Of a stretch of 64,000 nt of DNA, positions 24,756 to 34,554 are shown piece after piece. Where the stretch lies: positions 1-64,000 of the forward strand of contig CAYYTK010000016.1 of assembly GCA_964474695.1 (NCBI GenBank), given 5' to 3'. The stretch comes from DAOUBP01 sp964474695. Its GTDB lineage: Bacteria > Chloroflexota > Anaerolineae > CG2-30-64-16. The position numbers and the translations under genes are program-made. A model generated the notes under the pieces. The model saw nothing but the letters and a program-made list of their open reading frames with translations, ran no database searches and was not told where the DNA came from. Position 1 is the first letter of the stretch. Each line of letters opens with the position of its first letter.

Positions 24756-25796
24756 TCATGCATTCAGGCCCAAGCGGGCGACGTCGGCAGGGCGACGCTC
24801 GTAGCCGCTCGGCCGGATGCATCTGACGTAGTGACTATGGCCGACCGTGCTCATCAGGATCGGCTCGCCTTCGCATTCGGGCCGGGCGTGCGCACACCGC
24901 GGCTGAAACGCACATCCGCTCGGCAGGCTCACCAGGTCCGGCACCTCGCCCTGAATCGGCACGATCGCCTTGCGCTCCGACAACCCCGGACGGCAGGCGA
25001 GCAGCCCCTGCGTGTAGGGGTGCTGGGGGGCGCCGATCACCTGGTCGGTCGCACCGCGCTCCACCACCTGTCCGGCGTACATTACGGCGATAGTGCTGCA
25101 GAACTCGGCGGCCACGCCCAGGTCATGCGTCACCATGATCACGGCCGTGCCGTGATCGCGGTTGATGCGCCGCATCAGGTCCAGGATCTGAGCCTGGATG
25201 GTGACATCCAGCGCGGTGGTCGGTTCATCGGCCAGCAGCAATTGCGGCTCACACGCGAGCGCGATGGCGATCAGGGCGCGCTGCTGCATCCCGCCGCTGA
25301 ACTGGTGGGGGTACGCCGCGTAGCGGTCCATGGGGGACGGGATGCCGACCTCTTCCATCACCTGGAGGACGCGTTGTCTCTCGGCCCGGGTGCGGCCCCA
25401 GCCCAGCGGCCCGCCGTTGCCTTGGACCAGTCCGTGCAGCCTGAGCGCTTCCCGGATCTGCTCACCAACCGGGAACGCGGGGTTCAGCGTGCTCAGCGGA
25501 TCCTGGAAGATCATCGCGATCTCCTTCCCCCGTACCCTCCGCAGTGCCGATGGTGCAAGCCCCAACAGGCTGCGTCCTTGAAAAAGGACATCACCCCCCG
25601 CGATCCGGCCGGGGCGCGCAACCAGCCGCAGGATGGACAGTAAAGTCACGCTCTTCCCGCACCCCGATTCCCCGACGACGCCGACCAGCTCCCCCTGGCG
25701 CACCGTGAGATTGACCCCGTTGACCGCGGTGACCAATCCGCGCCGGGTCGGGAAGGTGGTTTTCAGCTCACGCAGTTGCAGCAACAGCTCCGACAT
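24756..25796 (-). CDS. oppD: Oligopeptide/dipeptide ABC transporter ATP-binding protein (OppD/DppD type)
   Basis: A 346-residue ATPase with Walker A GESGCGKSVTLLSILRLV, signature QFSGGMQQRALIAIALA, Walker B LLLADEPTTALDVT and H-loop MVTHDLGVAAEF. The C-terminal opp extension is present (SGCAFQPRCAHARPECEGEP). ATG at 25796 is preceded by GAGGAAAACCAA; a longer upstream reading frame passes through the intercistronic hairpin and is unlikely to be coding. Second ATPase of the transporter encoded from 29752 to 22751. Confidence 0.92.
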   Translation of the reverse strand: MSELLLQLRELKTTFPTRRGLVTAVNGVNLTVRQGELVGVVGESGCGKSVTLLSILRLVARPGRIAGGDVLFQGRSLLGLAPSALRRVRGKEIAMIFQDPLSTLNPAFPVGEQIREALRLHGLVQGNGGPLGWGRTRAERQRVLQVMEEVGIPSPMDRYAAYPHQFSGGMQQRALIAIALACEPQLLLADEPTTALDVTIQAQILDLMRRINRDHGTAVIMVTHDLGVAAEFCSTIAVMYAGQVVERGATDQVIGAPQHPYTQGLLACRPGLSERKAIVPIQGEVPDLVSLPSGCAFQPRCAHARPECEGEPILMSTVGHSHYVRCIRPSGYERRPADVARLGLNA

Positions 25797-25810
25797 TTGG
25801 TTTTCCTCAG

Positions 25811-25845
25811 GATTGTAGTGGCGGGGTTGCCCCGCCACTACAATC
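25811..25845. repeat. Perfect palindrome between oppC and oppD
   Basis: 16-bp perfect arms, GATTGTAGTGGCGGGG (25811-25826) and CCCCGCCACTACAATC (25830-25845), with a 3-nt loop. It fills the 50-bp gap between oppC and oppD. It would make a very stable RNA hairpin, acting as attenuator or mRNA stabiliser, and is symmetrical enough to be a dispersed palindromic element. Confidence 0.7.
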
Positions 25846-25846
25846 G

Positions 25847-26809
25847 TTATTCGATCTTGAGCCGCGGATCCAGGATATCCCGCAGCCCTTCGCCGAAGAC
25901 ATTGATCGCCAGCACCAGGATCAGGATGGCCAGGCCGGGGAAGGTGCTCACCCACCAGGCCGTGAGCAGGTAGTCGCGGCCCGCCGCCACCATCGAGCCC
26001 CAGGCCGGCGTAGGCGGCTGAATGCCCAGCCCCAAGAAGCTCAGGCTTGCCTCGGTGACGATGAAGAAGCCCATGCGCAGCGTGCCCAACACGAACACCG
26101 ACTGGATGACGTTGGGCAGGACTTCAGCCACGATGATGGCCAGGTTGCGCCGGCCGCAGACGCGCGCCGCCTCCACATACTCTTTGTTTTTCTCAGCCAA
26201 CACCTGGCCGCGCACCAGCCGGAAGAACTCCACCCAGCCTTTGAACGTCAAAGCGAGGATCAGGTTGGTGAACCCTGGACCGAGAAACGCCATCACGCCG
26301 ATCGCGAAGATCAGGAACGGAAAGGCCAACAGCAGGTCCGCAAACCGCGAGAGGATCTGATCCAGGCGGCCGCCATAGTAGCCGGCCGCCGCGCCGAGGG
26401 CCGTGCCAAGCAGCACGGAAATTCCTACCGTCCATAGGCCGACCGCCAGCGACACGCGTGCGCCATAGATGATGCGCGTCAGCAGATCGCGGCCCTGTTC
26501 GTCGGCGCCCAGGGGAAAATCCGCGACGCCTTTGGCCTCCCAGGCAGGCGGGGTGAAGCGAGCGCGCAGGTTCCCACGCGCTGGGTCGTGTGCGGTGATC
26601 TGTGGGGCAAAAACAGCGGCCAGCAGATAGGCAATGATGACCAGCCCGGCGAGCAGCGGCAGCGGATGATGCCACAGATCGCGCAGTAAGCTCGTCAGGC
26701 CGCGGCCCCACACGCGCAGCCGGATGCCCCAGAAGTGCCACGTCCCGGCGTTCAGGGTCCCTGTTCCGATTGTTTCCACGCTCGACTCCCAAAGTGACTC
26801 CGAAAGCAT
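25847..26809 (-). CDS. oppC: Oligopeptide/dipeptide ABC transporter permease (OppC/DppC type)
   Basis: A 320-residue permease. A cytoplasmic N-terminus precedes helix HPLPLLAGLVIIAYLLAAVF, the OppC extracellular segment (ADFPLGADEQGRDLLTRIIY) and five more helices with the EAA loop around VEAARVCGRRNLAIIVAEVL. Start uncertain: ATG at 26809 has no good ribosome-binding site and lies in a structured intergenic sequence; GTG at 26779, preceded by GGGAG, is a good alternative. Partner of OppB. Confidence 0.9.
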   Translation of the reverse strand: MLSESLWESSVETIGTGTLNAGTWHFWGIRLRVWGRGLTSLLRDLWHHPLPLLAGLVIIAYLLAAVFAPQITAHDPARGNLRARFTPPAWEAKGVADFPLGADEQGRDLLTRIIYGARVSLAVGLWTVGISVLLGTALGAAAGYYGGRLDQILSRFADLLLAFPFLIFAIGVMAFLGPGFTNLILALTFKGWVEFFRLVRGQVLAEKNKEYVEAARVCGRRNLAIIVAEVLPNVIQSVFVLGTLRMGFFIVTEASLSFLGLGIQPPTPAWGSMVAAGRDYLLTAWWVSTFPGLAILILVLAINVFGEGLRDILDPRLKIE

Positions 26810-26973
26810 CCTGAGCGGAACGGAGCGCTGCCAGCCGTAGTTCGCTGGCGGTGCGGAGTGCAGTCGAAGGATGCGGCCTTGCCGAAAGAGCGCCCCACAC
26901 CCTTCGACTCCGCCGGGGATCCCACCCCGGCTCCGCAGAGGGCGCTTGCCCGTTCTCAGGATCAGAGTCTCAG
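26810..26973. repeat. Structured intergenic region between oppB and oppC
   Basis: Contains nested inverted repeats: GCATCCT (26807 onward) with AGGATGC about 60 bp later, an inner CCAGC...GCTGG, and CCGGGG-ATCCCA-CCCCGG further on. Parts of it resemble dispersed intergenic palindromes (CTGAGCGGA...GTCGAAGG). No gene was recognised here. Confidence 0.35.
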
Positions 26974-27984
<1,011 letters not shown>

Positions 27985-28002
27985 GGAGGCTCCATGTCCT
28001 GC

Positions 28003-28068
28003 TGCGTACTACGTACTGCGTATTCTGTTAGCACACAATGCCACCCAATACGCAGTACGCAATACGCA
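28003..28068 (-). terminator. Long imperfect hairpin between the SBP gene and oppB
   Basis: Arms 28003-28024 and 28047-28068 pair with two mismatches in 22 bp; the inner 12 bp (GTACTGCGTATT/AATACGCAGTAC) are perfect, loop 22 nt. It lies directly after the SBP stop in transcription order. Such hairpins often stabilise SBP mRNA or attenuate the downstream permease genes, giving excess binding protein. Confidence 0.5.
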
Positions 28069-28075
28069 ATACGTC

Positions 28076-29752
28076 CTACTTCACACATACATCATGCAAG
28101 TTCACCCGTCCATCGGCCGCGGGCGTCCAATTCTGCACGCGTGCGGTGGCCGCTTCAATCACCTCGGGCAGCACCAGGAAGACGGCGGGCGCCTCCTCGT
28201 ACAGGATCGTCTGCGCCTCATAGTAGACCTTCTTGCGCGTTTCCGGATCGGCCGTCGTCTCGCCCGCCAGGATCAGCTCGTTGACGCGCGGGTTGTTGTA
28301 GGTGGAGAAGTTGCCGCGGCCGTAGCTTTGGCCCTTGACATAGCCGTGCCACTTTGCTTCCATGTGCCCAACGGGATCGAATGCCGAGTCCCCCCAATCC
28401 CCCATGTACGCCTGCCGCTCGCCGGCCAGCAGCTTGGGCTGAATCACGCTGTACTCCCAGATGCGTACATTGGCCTCGATGCCGACATCGCGCAGTTGCG
28501 AGGCTACCGCTTCGGCGATCTGGCGCGTCGACTCTTGGGTGTCGATCACGAAGGTGAACGGCTGGCCGTTCTTATCCAGCATGCCGTTGTTGTCGTTGTC
28601 CGACCAGCCGGCTGCCTTAAGCAGCGCCGACGCCTGATCCTTGTCATAGGCATAGGGTTTCAGGTCGGGGTCGGCATAGTTGTTGTACGGCGATAGCACG
28701 CCGGGCAGCACGACGGCCCGGCCGCCGTAGAGCGCCTCGACCAGCAAATCCTTATCCACCGCATGGTTGAGCGCCTGGCGCACCCTGACGTCGTCGAAGG
28801 GCGCCATGCTGACGTTCAGCTCCATCCACAACGGCCGCGTGCCGGGCCCAGTTTTGAGCTGAATGCCCTTGGTCTGGGCGAGCGTGTCGGCCAGGTCCGC
28901 CGGTACGCTCTGGATGATGTCCACCTCGCCAGCTAGCAGCGCGGCGACCCGTGTGGACGCCTCGGGGATCACGCGGAACACCACCTCAGCGACGCACGCT
29001 GGCCCGACCGGCGCCAGGTCCGGCGCGCCGCCGTAGTAATCGTCGAAGCGCGCCATGACGAACTCGTCCATCCCCTTGGCCGAGACGAACTTGAAGGGGC
29101 CTGCGCCGATGGGGTTCTTCAGGAAGCCCTCGGTGCCGACCTTCTCCAGGTAGGCCTTGGGCAGGATCTGCTGATGCACCAGCATCTGGAGCGCCGGCGG
29201 CCACGGCCCGCTGAAGCGCATGATCACCGTGGCATCGTCTTTCTTCTCCACGGCTACCAGCGGTGCGATCAGGCCCTTGCGGGGGGAGGTGTGGGCTTCT
29301 GGAAACTCAATCGCGTTCTCTTTGATAATGCGCTCGAAGGTGAACACGACGTCGTCGGCGGTCAGTGCGCTGCCATCGTGGAACTTCACGCCCTCGCGCA
29401 GCTTGACCTCCAACGTTTGATCGTCCAGCCAGGTGATGGCCGAAGCCAGCTCCATGTGGACGCCGCTCGCCGTGTCGCGCGTGACCAATCCATCGAACAT
29501 GTTGCGAATCACCGTCTCGGATTCGCGGCTGCGATGGTCGGCGGGGTCGATCGAGGTGGGCGCGCTGGGCAGCGCCACGGTCAGCACTTGCCGGGTTGGC
29601 GGCGCCGTCGCAGTGACGACCTTCTCTACGACAACGGGCTCCTTAGCCGGCACGGCGGTCGGCGCTGGAGTTGGGCTGCCACAGGCCAGCAGGGTAGTAG
29701 CCACCAGCACCAGCACAAGCAGGGTGCGCGGAAGGATGGATAGGTAGCGCAT
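28076..29752 (-). CDS. ABC transporter substrate-binding lipoprotein (SBP family 5, peptide/nickel type)
   Basis: A 558-residue exported lipoprotein: signal peptide LPRTLLVLVLVATTLLACGS with a lipobox (LLAC), Thr/Pro/Ala-rich linker, then an SBP_bac_5 domain. Visible motifs: MFDGLVTRDTASGVHMELAS, LREGVKFHDGSALTADDVVF and VRQALNHAVDKDLLVEALYG. The substrate is a peptide or similar solute; no residue fixes it. AAAGGAG lies 10 nt before the ATG. First gene of the opp cluster. Confidence 0.93.
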   Translation of the reverse strand: MRYLSILPRTLLVLVLVATTLLACGSPTPAPTAVPAKEPVVVEKVVTATAPPTRQVLTVALPSAPTSIDPADHRSRESETVIRNMFDGLVTRDTASGVHMELASAITWLDDQTLEVKLREGVKFHDGSALTADDVVFTFERIIKENAIEFPEAHTSPRKGLIAPLVAVEKKDDATVIMRFSGPWPPALQMLVHQQILPKAYLEKVGTEGFLKNPIGAGPFKFVSAKGMDEFVMARFDDYYGGAPDLAPVGPACVAEVVFRVIPEASTRVAALLAGEVDIIQSVPADLADTLAQTKGIQLKTGPGTRPLWMELNVSMAPFDDVRVRQALNHAVDKDLLVEALYGGRAVVLPGVLSPYNNYADPDLKPYAYDKDQASALLKAAGWSDNDNNGMLDKNGQPFTFVIDTQESTRQIAEAVASQLRDVGIEANVRIWEYSVIQPKLLAGERQAYMGDWGDSAFDPVGHMEAKWHGYVKGQSYGRGNFSTYNNPRVNELILAGETTADPETRKKVYYEAQTILYEEAPAVFLVLPEVIEAATARVQNWTPAADGRVNLHDVCVK

Positions 29753-29784
29753 GGGTCTGAGTCTCCTTTCTTGATATGTCGAAT

Positions 29785-30933
29785 TTAATACCGGAACACT
29801 GCAACGAGCGGAGCGCCATCGGGCGCCTGTTCTGGTTCAACGGCGTATACAGTGCCACCGTTCAGGATGGTTCGAATAGCAGCCAGATCGAGGAGATCCT
29901 CGTCACTGGCTCCAGGGTCCTGGTGGACATTCACTGTTCCTGTGTCCGGGTCGTAATTGCCCCACATCTGAACGCCGACGGCGACAAACAACACATCCAC
30001 CCGTCCCCGATGCGCTGCCGTAACCGCCTCCCGCATGTCGGCGGTGATTTTGCCTGTGCCGCCCAGTCGGCGGTACTGAGTGACCGCCATCTTTTGAGCT
30101 TGCATGAAGATGGGCTGCACCAGGGGCCATGCCTGAGCATGCAATTCTTCAGGGCTCAGCGCCTCGGGATTGCCTGGAATTCCCCCATCCAGAAGATGGG
30201 GGTTCGTATTTGCCTGGGTGTAGAGCGGGAAGAGATACTCGACGCCTGCCAGCACGATCGGCGATTGCTCGCCTGTAAGCAGGCCGGGTAACTCCTCATC
30301 TATCTTGTGGAACCAGCGCAGAAGTCTGCCTTTGGCTTCATCGCTGGTGTCGTGGCCATGAAACATGGCCGAGCGACTTCCTGTTGCCCACGAGGTGCCG
30401 GTATGGAATTGCAGGTTTCTTTCGAAGCGCTCATATTGAAGCGTCTCGGCCAGGCTCGCGGGCAAGTTTTCCGTATCGATCTCGTCCACTGTATGCTGGG
30501 TCCCCTCCAACAATCTGACTTGTTTTTGGCTGAGGGCCAGGATGTAAAAGTGGCCATCGCTGGCGAAGAACGGAAGGAGTGGCTTCAGATGAAAACGGAG
30601 CGAGACCACCACCAGTTCTTCGAACGAGAGGGGAAGACGATAGGAATGAAACTGCTCAGGTGTGAAGAAAACCGCCAGGCCGTCGCTCTGGTGGCGCCAG
30701 AAGCCTGGTTCCTGTGCCAGGCGTTGGGCTGGTTTCAGCATCGCTCGCACGTCTGGGGAGCGGAGGCCCTGGCTCAGCAGGCGTTCTTCGACTTCTCGCA
30801 GCAGATTCCGGAAGCGGATAGGGTCCTGTTCGCTGTCTTGACCTGCCCGATGAGCAGGCATGAACAGCGATACGTGCCAGCCATGATCTCCACCCATGAG
30901 GGTTTTCAATTGGTCGATTGTGATCATGTCCAT
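29785..30933 (-). CDS. baeRF-family protein (bacterial archaeo-eukaryotic release factor-like)
   Basis: A 382-residue soluble protein. The N-terminal part (HVSLFMPAHRAGQDSEQDPI), the central GLAVFFTPEQFHSYRLPLSF with FYILALSQKQVRLLEGTQHT, and the C-terminal VDVLFVAVGVQMWGNYDPDT resemble the baeRF families, bacterial relatives of eRF1/aRF1. These are suggested to act on ribosomes or stress responses, but the function is unproven. The start is either ATG 30933 or ATG 30927; the latter overlaps the preceding stop as ATGA, suggesting coupling to the USP-glycosyltransferase gene. Confidence 0.65.
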   Translation of the reverse strand: MDMITIDQLKTLMGGDHGWHVSLFMPAHRAGQDSEQDPIRFRNLLREVEERLLSQGLRSPDVRAMLKPAQRLAQEPGFWRHQSDGLAVFFTPEQFHSYRLPLSFEELVVVSLRFHLKPLLPFFASDGHFYILALSQKQVRLLEGTQHTVDEIDTENLPASLAETLQYERFERNLQFHTGTSWATGSRSAMFHGHDTSDEAKGRLLRWFHKIDEELPGLLTGEQSPIVLAGVEYLFPLYTQANTNPHLLDGGIPGNPEALSPEELHAQAWPLVQPIFMQAQKMAVTQYRRLGGTGKITADMREAVTAAHRGRVDVLFVAVGVQMWGNYDPDTGTVNVHQDPGASDEDLLDLAAIRTILNGGTVYAVEPEQAPDGAPLVAVFRY

Positions 30934-32783
30934 ACGTCTTCTTCGCTTCCGCTGCCTCTCGCAGCATATTCCGGGATTTTGATCATCGGCGGCAGCACCT
31001 GTTCGCGCGCCTCCCGCAGCTCCAGGTGCAGCCGGTCCGCGTCGGCACGGACCAGCTTCATGGTCCGGTTGACGTCTTCCACCAGGGTCAGCCCGTGACG
31101 GCGTTCCAGCTCGCTGAGGAAGACCTGCAGCACGGCGTGGGTCGTCTCGGCCAGCGATTCAAGCGTTCGGTGGGCCGCCAGGTATGCTTGCAGATCTACC
31201 TGAGCGATCGCTGCCAGGCCGTAGCGTTCGTAGATCTCCAGCAGTAATGCGGGATGCACCCCTGGTCCGGCGGGAAACGCCAGTCGTTCCAGCGTGGAAC
31301 GTCGTCCGGCGCAACGACCGGTCAACAGCGGCAGCACGCCGGACAGATCCGGGTAGAGCAGGTTCAAGAGCGGTCGCACCGCCAGATCAGCCACGTGCTC
31401 ACCGTTGGCTGCGATTTTGTTATCCGCGTCCGGCTGCCGGCGCCCGAATCCTTTCACGTATTGGAGGCGCGAATCGCTGAGCAGCGGTCCCAGGAGGCCA
31501 CTGACAAAGTGCGGGTGGATATTGGCGGTGGTGCTATCGAGCCACACGACGAGATCGCCGCGCGTGAGGTAGAGGCTCTTCCACAGGGCTTCTCCCAGTC
31601 CTCCCAGCAGGCCGTACTGCGGCAGGATCTCGTGTTGCATATAGACCGGCACACCCAGGTCGGCGGCAATCTCACGCGTGCGGTCGGTAGAGCCACCGTC
31701 AACGAGCACGATCTCGTCCAGCAGCGGCGCCCTGTCGTAGAGCGCCGATTTGATTGAGCGGATGACCTTGCCAATGGTGGCTTCATCGTTGAGCGCGGGC
31801 AGGGCCAGGCTGATGCTCAGCCCGCGCTGAGCTTTCAAGTCCAACAGCCTCCGGACGTCAGCAAACTCCTCGGCGTGATAGGTGTTTTCGGCCAGCCACT
31901 TGTCGACCAGCAGGGCGATGGCGCCTTGAGCCATGGCCGGATCGGCGGATTCCACAGGCACTGCGCGGCGCGTACGCACCAGCAGCACGCCGGCCGTGCT
32001 CTCCCGGATGATGCGGTCGGCGAAGGCGCCTAGTGAAGCGCCGCTGAGCCGCGCCGCGCTGCCCATCACCACCAGGTCAGCGTCCTGGCTCGCTGTCAAC
32101 ACGGTGCCCGCCGGGTCGTCAGTCTCGATCTCGCGCAGCGTCACGTCGGGCAGGTGAGCCAGCACGCTGGCCAGTCCGCGATAAGCGGCCTCCTGGCGCC
32201 CGGCCGCGCCCTTCTCGCCAGCCGGCGTTCGTACGTGCAACACAGTTACCGCCGCGCTTGATGTCCTGGCAATGCTCAAGGCCACGCGCACGGCCAGCTC
32301 GGCATACGGGCCACCCCGAACCGGGACCAGAATGCGGCGGCATTCATGCCGTGAGATGCCGGCTGCGGGCATATCGCCGTAACCCAGCGCGACATCACAA
32401 GGAGGCCGCGTCAGCCACCTCAGCATTTCGGCGGCAGGCGGCTCTGGCCTGCACGGATGGCCGATGATCAGCAGGTCAGGCTCTTTCTGTTGTACTGCGC
32501 GCGTGATCTCGGGCCAGGGTGCATGCGTCACGCGTACGTGAATCCGCACCTGGGCAGCCTGCGCCGCGCTCAGCCGGTTCAGCGTAGCGCGCATCTCGCG
32601 GGCTGCGAGCATTCCAAAGGCCAACGGCTCTTCCGGCGGCAAAACGACCAGCCCTAACAGCGTAACGTTCTGCGCCTCAGCCACCCCGAGCGACGCGGTC
32701 AGTGCCGCCTCGGCATCGCAATCGGGCAATACCGCCGCCAACACCTTGCGAAACGGTGCAAACTCGTGAGCCACGGGGGTCAT
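30924..32783 (-). CDS. USP-USP-glycosyltransferase fusion (GpgS-like, altered DXD)
   Basis: A 619-residue fusion. Residues 5-145 and 155-290 are two USP-like domains (RRILVPVRGGPYAELAVRVA; DADLVVMGSAARLSGASLGA). Residues about 330-600 resemble glucosyl-3-phosphoglycerate synthase (GpgS, GT81): SISLALPALNDEATIGKVIR, EIVLVDGGSTDRTREIAADL, LGGLGEALWKSLYLTRGDLV, then AGRRSTLERLAFPAGPGV and YGLAAIAQVDLQ. The metal-binding DSD/DXD of GpgS reads LDSTT here, so the second Asp is Thr; activity may be lost or changed. GpgS makes the precursor of the osmolyte glucosylglycerate. No phosphatase partner is adjacent. The start overlaps the receiver gene as ATGA. Confidence 0.8.
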   Translation of the reverse strand: MTPVAHEFAPFRKVLAAVLPDCDAEAALTASLGVAEAQNVTLLGLVVLPPEEPLAFGMLAAREMRATLNRLSAAQAAQVRIHVRVTHAPWPEITRAVQQKEPDLLIIGHPCRPEPPAAEMLRWLTRPPCDVALGYGDMPAAGISRHECRRILVPVRGGPYAELAVRVALSIARTSSAAVTVLHVRTPAGEKGAAGRQEAAYRGLASVLAHLPDVTLREIETDDPAGTVLTASQDADLVVMGSAARLSGASLGAFADRIIRESTAGVLLVRTRRAVPVESADPAMAQGAIALLVDKWLAENTYHAEEFADVRRLLDLKAQRGLSISLALPALNDEATIGKVIRSIKSALYDRAPLLDEIVLVDGGSTDRTREIAADLGVPVYMQHEILPQYGLLGGLGEALWKSLYLTRGDLVVWLDSTTANIHPHFVSGLLGPLLSDSRLQYVKGFGRRQPDADNKIAANGEHVADLAVRPLLNLLYPDLSGVLPLLTGRCAGRRSTLERLAFPAGPGVHPALLLEIYERYGLAAIAQVDLQAYLAAHRTLESLAETTHAVLQVFLSELERRHGLTLVEDVNRTMKLVRADADRLHLELREAREQVLPPMIKIPEYAARGSGSEEDVWT

Positions 32784-33226
32784 CGTCCTCTCCCATTTTC
32801 CTGCGGCAGGCCAGCACGCCCCGCTGCCGAGGCATCTGGGGCTTCCCGTGGTGACGCAGAAATGGCCTGCCGTACGATCTGGCGGAACTCCTCGACTTCC
32901 ACGGGCTTTTCCAGGCAACGGTAGATGCGTAGGCGGACCGCATCCTCGTGCAAGGTGCGACAGCCGTACGCCGTGATCCAGATCACGGGCAACAGCGATG
33001 CTCGCGAGCGAACCAGCTCCGTGAGGGAGATGCCGTCGAGCCCTGGCAGCCGGATATCGGTGACGAGCAGGTCGAAGGCAGACCCCTCCAGGAGCCGGTA
33101 CGCCGCATGACCATCCTGGGCTGTTTCGATGTCGCACGGCAGATTCAACCGGCGCAGGGCAGCCTGCAGAACGAACAGCACTTGACGGTCATCGTCCACC
33201 AGTAAAATCCGCTTGCGCTCCTGCAT
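32780..33226 (-). CDS. Stand-alone receiver (CheY-like) protein
   Basis: A 148-residue response-regulator receiver: acidic pair in KRILLVDDDRQVLFVLQAAL, phospho-acceptor Asp in FDLLVTDIRLPGLDGISLTE, and the Thr/Lys switch region PVIWITAYG and CLEKPVEVEEF. A short Arg/Ala/Gly tail ends the protein; there is no output domain. ATG at 33226 follows GGGAGGAGG (about 12-13 nt). It overlaps the USP-GpgS start by 4 bp, suggesting it signals to that protein or to the baeRF. Confidence 0.85.
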   Translation of the reverse strand: MQERKRILLVDDDRQVLFVLQAALRRLNLPCDIETAQDGHAAYRLLEGSAFDLLVTDIRLPGLDGISLTELVRSRASLLPVIWITAYGCRTLHEDAVRLRIYRCLEKPVEVEEFRQIVRQAISASPREAPDASAAGRAGLPQENGRGR

Positions 33227-33273
33227 GATGACGCTGAAACCTCCTCCCTTCGTTATCCGTAAGGGCGCCAAAA

Positions 33274-33337
33274 AGATCATAACAGATAAATCAGCGAGCA
33301 ACCGGCGGATCAGGTTGTGAATGCGTTAGGGTTTGGA
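33274..33337 (-). repeat. 64-bp repeat copy A: 3' end of the M29 gene plus promoter-like TATGAT
   Basis: Ungapped match to 34477-34540 (51 of 64 positions identical by eye). It covers the last codons of the M29 gene (HPNPNAFTT and the stop) and a TATGAT (33279-33274 on the minus strand) that could be the -10 of the receiver transcript, with a weak GGTTGC -35 16 bp away. Confidence 0.6.
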
Positions 33338-34389
33338 TGCGGTCCTGCAACTCCCAACATCTCGTAGTCAAAGCGCCCGTCACGCATGATCTCTTCGTCA
33401 TCGATGGCAATAGTGCAGCGGATGGGAATCACGTCCACGTGTAGTGTGGAATTCCAGGATGCGCCGGTTTCGGCCGGATGAGGGCTGCCGAACGCAACAT
33501 GGACGCCCGGCATCTTCTCGTCCTGCAGCAGGTTGCCAGTCAATTTGCGCAGCCCGACGTTGGTGCCGATGGCGAATTCGCCCACGCGCCGGGCGTTTTC
33601 CGCGCTATCAAGATACGTGAGCAAATCAGTCGCCAGGGGGTCATGGCCGAGCACGTCTGCCACCTGGCCATCTCGGATGAGGAAGGTGATTGGATCGCTC
33701 AGGATGCCGTACTTTTGGCTGAAGTAATCGCCGATCACATGCGCGACCAGCGTGCCGTTGACGGTCTGCGGGCACGAGAAGGTTTCGCCTTCCGGCAGGT
33801 TGCCCCACTGGCCCGCGTTGTGGTAGAGGCCGGTGCATGCCACCCAGCGCCAATCGGAGTTGAAGCGGGCCGTCAAGTCGGTGCCGTTGGGCGTGGTGAC
33901 CTGAATGGTGTCCGCCAGCCGCGCCATATCATACACGGCAGTCGTGATCGACGCGACCATACGGTAGTCGGTGTTCATGCCCTCGGTCATGAGCTGAGCG
34001 GTGATGCCTGGCATGTGGGCATGGCGCACCTTGAGATCCTGGATCAGGAAGGTGCGCAGAGCCATGCGAAAACTGACCTCACCGGGCTGGCTGGCTGCGG
34101 TGTAGAACGTGATGTGCGGCCGGAAGCGGTGCAACTCGGCCCGCAGCGGTTCGGGCATGGTCAGAATCGGCCGGTCGGTGAATTGTTCGAGATCGTGCAC
34201 CAGCACTTCGCCCCCAGCATCTGAGGCCTCCTCGCCCAGCAGGCGGCCGATGCCGTGGGTCAACTTGTCGGTGATGACACACACGCGGTTGCCGGGCCTG
34301 ACATTCATGCAGGTGCGCACCGCCGCCTGGGCGCCGGCGCGCATGGCCTCCAGTTGTCTCAGGCTGATGTGAGAGATATCCGTAGGCAC
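33310..34389 (-). CDS. M29-family aminopeptidase (thermophilic metalloprotease)
   Basis: About 359 residues. Fits the M29/aminopeptidase T family: AVRTCMNVRPGNRVCVITDK, then GNLPEGETFSCPQTVNGTLV with a metal-binding Glu, RRVGEFAIGTNVGLRKLTGN with the second Glu, GVHVAFGSPHP and STLHVDVI with the His and His-X-Asp metal ligands. It should be a two-metal exopeptidase that releases N-terminal residues, a natural partner for an oligopeptide importer. GTG at 34389 is chosen because GGAGGGGAA precedes it; an upstream GTG at 34446 adds low-complexity sequence. Confidence 0.85.
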   Translation of the reverse strand: MPTDISHISLRQLEAMRAGAQAAVRTCMNVRPGNRVCVITDKLTHGIGRLLGEEASDAGGEVLVHDLEQFTDRPILTMPEPLRAELHRFRPHITFYTAASQPGEVSFRMALRTFLIQDLKVRHAHMPGITAQLMTEGMNTDYRMVASITTAVYDMARLADTIQVTTPNGTDLTARFNSDWRWVACTGLYHNAGQWGNLPEGETFSCPQTVNGTLVAHVIGDYFSQKYGILSDPITFLIRDGQVADVLGHDPLATDLLTYLDSAENARRVGEFAIGTNVGLRKLTGNLLQDEKMPGVHVAFGSPHPAETGASWNSTLHVDVIPIRCTIAIDDEEIMRDGRFDYEMLGVAGPHPNPNAFTT

Positions 34390-34476
34390 TTCCCCTCCAC
34401 TTGAATCTCGCCTGGGCGGTGCGCCGGGCGCAAGGGAGCGCTGCACGATGTGCGCCTCGCCCCTGGTCGTGAAGGC

Positions 34477-34540
34477 ATCATAGCAGAGAAAAGAATGCGC
34501 AACGGTTGGATTAGGTTGGGAATGCGTTGGGGTTTGGATG
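34477..34540 (-). repeat. 64-bp repeat copy B upstream of the M29 gene
   Basis: Second copy of the segment at 33274-33337. Read on the minus strand it would encode HPNPNAFPT and a stop, followed by a TATGAT -10-like box (34482-34477) positioned to transcribe the M29 gene. It looks like the tail of a lost, second M29 copy plus its downstream promoter. Confidence 0.6.
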
Positions 34541-34554
34541 GCGGAGACGGGTGA

